From Candidatus Bathyarchaeota archaeon (lineage in GTDB: Archaea > Thermoproteota > Bathyarchaeia > TCS64): 8,621 nucleotides of DNA. Where the stretch lies: positions 1 through 8,621 of the forward strand of contig DAOVEE010000073.1 of assembly GCA_030669135.1 (NCBI GenBank), given 5' to 3'. A program made the translations under genes and the position numbers. The notes beneath the pieces are model-generated. The model ran no database searches, had not been told where the DNA came from, and worked only from the letters and a program-made list of their open reading frames with translations. Below are positions 6,042 through 8,621 of the stretch, in pieces. Positions within the stretch are counted from its first letter, which is position 1; each line of letters begins with the position of its first letter.

Positions 6042-6239
6042 TTAATTCAACAGGCGCACGTTCTCCGCTGTCGGCCCCTTCCAGTGGGGAACCATGGTGA
6101 ACTGAACCTCTTGGCCTTCAAGCGGGGCAACTTCGTATTTGATTTCTGATCTATGACAGAAGACATCTTCATCTCCTTCCTCGGGCTCGATGAAGCCGAA
6201 CCCCCGGTATCTAAACCATTTCTTAATGATTCCTTTCAC
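6042..6239 (-). CDS. Cold-shock-domain protein (CspA-like)
   Basis: This 65-residue single-domain OB-fold protein binds single-stranded RNA or DNA, typically acting as an RNA chaperone. It starts KGIIKKWF, followed by RNP1-like RGFGFIEPE, RNP2-like EDVFCHRSEI (the usual VFVH has become VFCH), then EGQEVQF and the final GPTAENVRLL strand, all in canonical order and length. CspA-type proteins are present in only some archaeal lineages and are often considered acquired from bacteria. GTG 6239 is chosen because GGTGA (6249-6245) lies five bases upstream and the protein then begins where Csp proteins usually begin; GTG 6248 is inside that motif. A TTTTATAT box (6280-6271) predicts a transcript start near 6250 with a leader of about ten bases. 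Mini-protein copy 2 follows in the same direction. Confidence 0.92.
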   Translation of the reverse strand: MKGIIKKWFRYRGFGFIEPEEGDEDVFCHRSEIKYEVAPLEGQEVQFTMVPHWKGPTAENVRLLN

Positions 6240-6244
6240 GTTTT

Positions 6245-6249
6245 TCACC
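6245..6249 (-). promoter_or_regulatory. Ribosome binding site deciding the cold-shock gene start
   Basis: GGTGA lies five bases before GTG 6239 and overlaps the alternative GTG at 6248, so it supports the inner start. Confidence 0.5.
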
Positions 6250-6270
6250 TAGTGCTTTTTCATCAACATG

Positions 6271-6280
6271 ACATATAAAA
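6271..6280 (-). promoter_or_regulatory. TATA box of the cold-shock gene
   Basis: The minus strand reads TTTTATATGT about 26 nt before the expected transcript start near 6250, just ahead of the GGTGA at 6249-6245. Confidence 0.6.
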
Positions 6281-6379
6281 AATAGGGATTTTATGTGAAA
6301 GTCTTAAAATTATTTATTTTTTAAATTGCTATACAATCATTTTATTTTAGAAATGGAATCATATTTCATAATATAATCA

Positions 6380-6416
6380 GAATATACTTAAATAACACCG
6401 TATTATATATATATAT
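6380..6416 (+). promoter_or_regulatory. AT-rich promoter region of the four-cysteine gene
   Basis: Two TATA-like blocks occur: AATATACTTAAATAA (about 6380-6395) and a TA repeat (about 6404-6416). A GAGGAG at 6429-6434 lies 14 bases before the ATG, which is long for a Shine-Dalgarno. For that site to be in the mRNA, the left TATA block is the better promoter. Confidence 0.45.
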
Positions 6417-6448
6417 GCATACCATCTTGAGGAGTATTTCGAAATAAA

Positions 6449-7033
6449 ATGGAAATTGAGTTAAAAACTGATTGGCAGATACAAACCGTAGAGTTGATGA
6501 AGACGATTCATGGGTATAAACATCCAGAGTATAACGATGAAGTCGGAAGCGTGGACTTCATGACGCAGGAAGAGGATCAAACGAAGCTCATGAGGGCCTT
6601 GGTCGATGAGGATGGTAGATCAGGCACCGGGTACATGAACACGGTGAGCACGACGATCGAGGATATCCAGGACAGCGAAGTAGATGAGGCGCTGATAATA
6701 GGTGACCGTTTCACCGCATCCGCTAGAAAGTTGATGAAGAAAAACGATAACGTCGATTACTTGTCCTCCAAGTTTATACGGAAGTACCGTTTGAGCGACA
6801 TCGTCTACGCTATCCAACAGAAAACCAAGCAGCTATGCAAACAAAAATGTGGCATCGTCCCCAAGTCGAAAGACGATTGCAAAGGCGTCACCGAGGAAGG
6901 CTACGTATGCCAGATAAGGAGGATAAGCGACGACTCCACGTTCCACGCTCAGATGAAGTGGATAGAGATGCTGTTAGAGGACTTCAACAAGCTTGTCGAG
7001 CTGGAGAACAACCAAGAAACAGAGTTAAACTAG
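6449..7033 (+). CDS. Unknown protein with four-cysteine C-terminal half
   Basis: I do not recognise this 194-residue protein with certainty. Residues 1-75 are acidic and lack clear motifs (GSVDFMTQEEDQTKLMRALVDEDGR). The middle reads EVDEALIIGDRFTASARKLMKKNDNVDYLSS, a strand-helix-strand pattern like the end of restriction-endonuclease-like (Mrr/PD-(D/E)xK) domains that report a tag such as ALIIG. The last third has Cys130, Cys134, Cys144 and Cys154 plus His166, likely a zinc site, followed by an amphipathic helix MKWIEMLLEDFNKLVEL. No PD...(D/E)xK catalytic set can be pointed to, so a nuclease role is only a possibility. No signal peptide or membrane segment is present. It is divergent from the cold-shock gene across 209 bp and convergent with the permease remnant. 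Codon use is closer to the TBP region than to the GC-rich left part. Confidence 0.75.
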   Translation: MEIELKTDWQIQTVELMKTIHGYKHPEYNDEVGSVDFMTQEEDQTKLMRALVDEDGRSGTGYMNTVSTTIEDIQDSEVDEALIIGDRFTASARKLMKKNDNVDYLSSKFIRKYRLSDIVYAIQQKTKQLCKQKCGIVPKSKDDCKGVTEEGYVCQIRRISDDSTFHAQMKWIEMLLEDFNKLVELENNQETELN

Positions 7034-7080
7034 AATATGGTTTCTATGCTTGGAGCTAGAGTTTTTCTATATTAATTTAT
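7031..7080 (+). terminator. T-rich 3' end of the four-cysteine gene
   Basis: A small inverted repeat TAGAA...TTCTA overlaps the stop codon (7031-7046), and a T-rich run (about 7061-7080) follows. T-runs act as archaeal intrinsic terminators. It also separates this gene from the convergent permease remnant. Confidence 0.35.
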
Positions 7081-7130
7081 TTAAAAAAGATGAGGTAAAT
7101 CCGTAAACCCATGCGATTTTCCAAAGAGAC

Positions 7131-7899
7131 CTACGTTGATAATATGCCATATCTGACATACAGGTAGATCATGGAGATAATGAAGTGGACTACGGTGAGC
7201 CCCAAACCCATTTTGAGAAACGTGGTGAAGGATATCGGGTATCCCTCCTTCTCGGAGATGCCGATGGCGATGATGGTGCTCGGGGAGCCTATCGGCGTAA
7301 TGTTGCCCCCGAGGTTCGCTCCGATGACCAGACCCCACCATAGAGCCGCCCAAGAATCGTCGATCACAAGTTCCCTCACGATGGGCGCCAGAGAGGTCGA
7401 GAGCGGGATGTTGTCGACGATTGAGGAGACGATGCCCGAGAGCCACATGAGGGATATGGATGCCCTCAGCGGCGTCCTACCTATGAGGCCCGAGAGCGAA
7501 TGTGACAGTATCTCGATGATCCCTATCTTATCCAGCCCGTTGATCATTATGAACAGACCGCCGAGGAAGAGGATGGTGGACCAGTCGATCTCCCTCAGTA
7601 TACTGGAGGGCTCTTTGCTCTGAATCATCATCAGGAACCCCCCGGCGAGGGCGACGAAGGGGAGGGTCAGGTCTATCCTCTCGTAGATCACGAAGCCGAC
7701 TATCGTCCCAATTAAGATTACTGCGGCGGACATTTTCTCCCAATCCATCCGGGAGCCCCTCAAGCCGCTCACGTCGATGGCCCTCTCGATCCACTCGTCA
7801 AACTCCATCTCCCTGAACTCGGCCTGCGGCTCCGGGGAAGTCCTTCTTGAAGATCTTGACGAAGAACACCAGTATTGCGAGAGTTTGTACAGCGTTCAT
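7131..7899 (-). pseudogene. ArsB/NhaD-type ion permease, C-terminal half, frameshifted
   Basis: The intact part (7131-7808, 225 residues from ATG 7808) is the C-terminal half of a permease of the ArsB/NhaD/SLC13-like ion transporter superfamily. About six hydrophobic segments are present, with the hallmark SSIVDNIPLSTSLAPIV and LWWGLVIGANLGGNITPIGS blocks and a final ISFTTFLKMG...VVHFIISMIYLYV. Full-length members have about 400 residues; the N-terminal half is missing. Upstream the similarity seems to continue in another frame: ATG 7899 opens AVQTLAILVFFVKIFKKDFP, a helix expected at the end of the N-terminal half. A one-base change in the CCCCGG run (7832-7837) would join it to EPQAEFREMEFDEW. 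Beyond 7899 the sequence is unrelated. The remnant cannot form a complete two-fold transporter, so it is probably dead; a sequencing error at the run is the alternative for the frameshift, but not for the missing half. Confidence 0.7.
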
Positions 7900-8009
7900 A
7901 TATCCGCATTCTCACGAAGTTCTTCTTGTTCTGGGTGCATGGAACCCTTGAGCCTCTTATACTCCGATGTCAGCTTGTCGAGCGTGTTTTTCGTTGGCAT
8001 GTTTTTCAT
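7896..8009 (-). CDS. 37-codon frame directly after aIF1A, probable 5' fragment
   Basis: ATG 8009 follows the aIF1A stop with no gap (TAAATG). The 37 residues are charged and helical (LDKLTSEYKRLKGSM, then HPEQEELRENADI) and end at TGA 7898-7896, which overlaps the ATG 7899 of the permease-like frame. In many archaea a RIO1 kinase gene follows aIF1A. This could be the start of such a gene cut off by the rearrangement that brought in the permease fragment, or a genuine small protein. The length is too short to identify a family; the RIO1 idea rests on gene order only. Confidence 0.4.
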   Translation of the reverse strand: MKNMPTKNTLDKLTSEYKRLKGSMHPEQEELRENADI

Positions 8010-8321
8010 TTATTCAATTTTAAGGATGTTTTGCTTTCTCAGCCAACGTACCTGGTTCTGGGTGTACCTGAAGAGGATGTCACCCCTATCCTCAGACTGG
8101 AAGTCCCACGGAGATATGAGAACGACATCGCCACGCCTAACCCAGTGACGTCTCCTCATCTTCCCTCGTATCCTGCACATTCGTTTGAACCCGTCTTGAC
8201 AGGCAACCATCATCCTCTTTTGACCTAGGACCTTGTTCACGATTCCTAAGACATCGTTACCTCTAGGCAGGGTCATGGTGTCCCTGATACTCTTCTCGCT
8301 CTTAACTAACCTTTTACCCAT
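8010..8321 (-). CDS. Translation initiation factor aIF1A
   Basis: This 103-residue protein is the archaeal counterpart of eIF1A/IF1. It binds the A site of the small ribosomal subunit during initiation. A basic N-terminus (KRLVKSEKSIRDTMTLPRGN) precedes the OB fold, with VLGIVNKVLGQKRMMVACQDG, then the highly conserved RIRGKMRRRHWVRRGDVVLI, SPWDFQ and DRGDILFRYTQNQVRWL. Length and motif order are normal for archaeal orthologues. ATG 8321 lies four bases after the TBP stop, and an AGGAG about eight bases upstream is placed within the TBP 3' end. TBP and aIF1A are therefore one cotranscribed unit linking transcription and translation initiation. The gene is followed with no gap by the 37-codon frame. 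Confidence 0.97.
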   Translation of the reverse strand: MGKRLVKSEKSIRDTMTLPRGNDVLGIVNKVLGQKRMMVACQDGFKRMCRIRGKMRRRHWVRRGDVVLISPWDFQSEDRGDILFRYTQNQVRWLRKQNILKIE

Positions 8322-8325
8322 TTTT

Positions 8326-8621
8326 TTAACTCCTGATAAACAGAGCTTTTTCTTTTAGGAGGACCATAATTTTCCTAGTGGCCTCCTCTGCATAACTCTC
8401 TTTTTTCGCCCCGGTGATGACTATCTTCCCGCTGTTGAATATGAGCATCACAACCTTGGGCTCTGCCATCCTGTAGACAGCGCCGGGGAACATCTCGGGC
8501 TCGTACATAACGTTATCCAGCAAATCCGCCATCCCTTCGAGGTCGACCCAGTCTCCCATGTCAGCGGTAGAGACGATGTTCTGGATGGTGATGTCCGGCT
8601 TTCCCTTGACTATGCAGCCCT
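8326..8621 (-). CDS. tbp: Second TATA-binding protein, C-terminal repeat (runs off the right edge)
   Basis: The minus-strand frame is open to the window edge; the in-frame ATG at 8559 is internal, because the TBP strand ITIQNIVSTADMG continues upstream of it. The visible 97 residues are the second TBP repeat: ITIQNIVSTADMG, the helix VDLEGMADLLDNVMYEPE, MFPGAVYRM, then LIFNSGKIVITGAKK and a C-terminal helix. Two of the four DNA-kinking phenylalanines are visible, in MFPG and LIF. The end is abrupt (ALFIRS) with no acidic tail. It differs clearly from the complete TBP at 5022-5570: GAVYRMAEPKVVMLIFNSGK here, against GLIYRMVDPKTVLLLFATGK there. It lies four bases upstream of aIF1A, which suggests it is the housekeeping copy. 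Confidence 0.95.
   Translation of the reverse strand, partial: GCIVKGKPDITIQNIVSTADMGDWVDLEGMADLLDNVMYEPEMFPGAVYRMAEPKVVMLIFNSGKIVITGAKKESYAEEATRKIMVLLKEKALFIRS

Noticed and set aside
7171..7623. 150-codon plus-strand frame opposite the permease remnant
   Set aside because: The minus strand has the ArsB/NhaD-type signature blocks; the plus frame is a Met/Pro/Ser-rich shadow.

Overview
The window is archaeal. It carries a complete TATA-binding protein gene, the 3' part of a second TBP gene, an aIF1A translation initiation factor gene, recognisable TATA boxes, and repeated GGTGA ribosome-binding sites that match the archaeal 16S 3' end. I cannot place the lineage more precisely from the sequence alone.

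Layout, left to right. Positions 1-4078 are GC-rich and densely coded: the N-terminal part of an MFS transporter (minus); a two-gene plus-strand unit of a small AtzG/GatC-like protein and an amidase-signature hydrolase whose stop and start codons overlap; a DsrE-like protein (plus); and, convergent with it, a minus-strand pair of a short soluble histidine kinase followed by an HD-domain phosphohydrolase. At about 4080 the base composition drops abruptly. From there to about 7100 the DNA is AT-richer and more loosely packed. It holds two paralogous mini-proteins with an H-x3-C...C-x2-C pattern (4399-4647 and 5780-6007) on either side of a TBP gene, a cold-shock-domain gene upstream of and probably cotranscribed with the second mini-protein, and a plus-strand four-cysteine protein of unknown function. 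The non-coding DNA contains a 14-bp perfect palindrome that differs from a bacterial parS site by one flanking base, and a long imperfect inverted repeat.

From 7131 to about 7899 composition rises again over the C-terminal half of an ArsB/NhaD-type permease that lacks its N-terminal half and appears frameshifted. It abuts a 37-codon reading frame that starts immediately after the aIF1A stop. The right edge is a TBP gene followed 4 nt later by aIF1A, a clear cotranscribed unit.

The central and right parts are enriched in nucleic-acid-binding products (two TBPs, aIF1A, cold-shock protein, two probable zinc mini-proteins). The left part is ordinary metabolism, transport and signalling. The two composition breaks coincide with genes that look 5'-shortened (the kinase at 4078, the permease near 7899), so rearrangement at these borders is plausible but not proven. 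The most unusual elements are the mini-protein pair, the parS-like palindrome and the broken permease junction.
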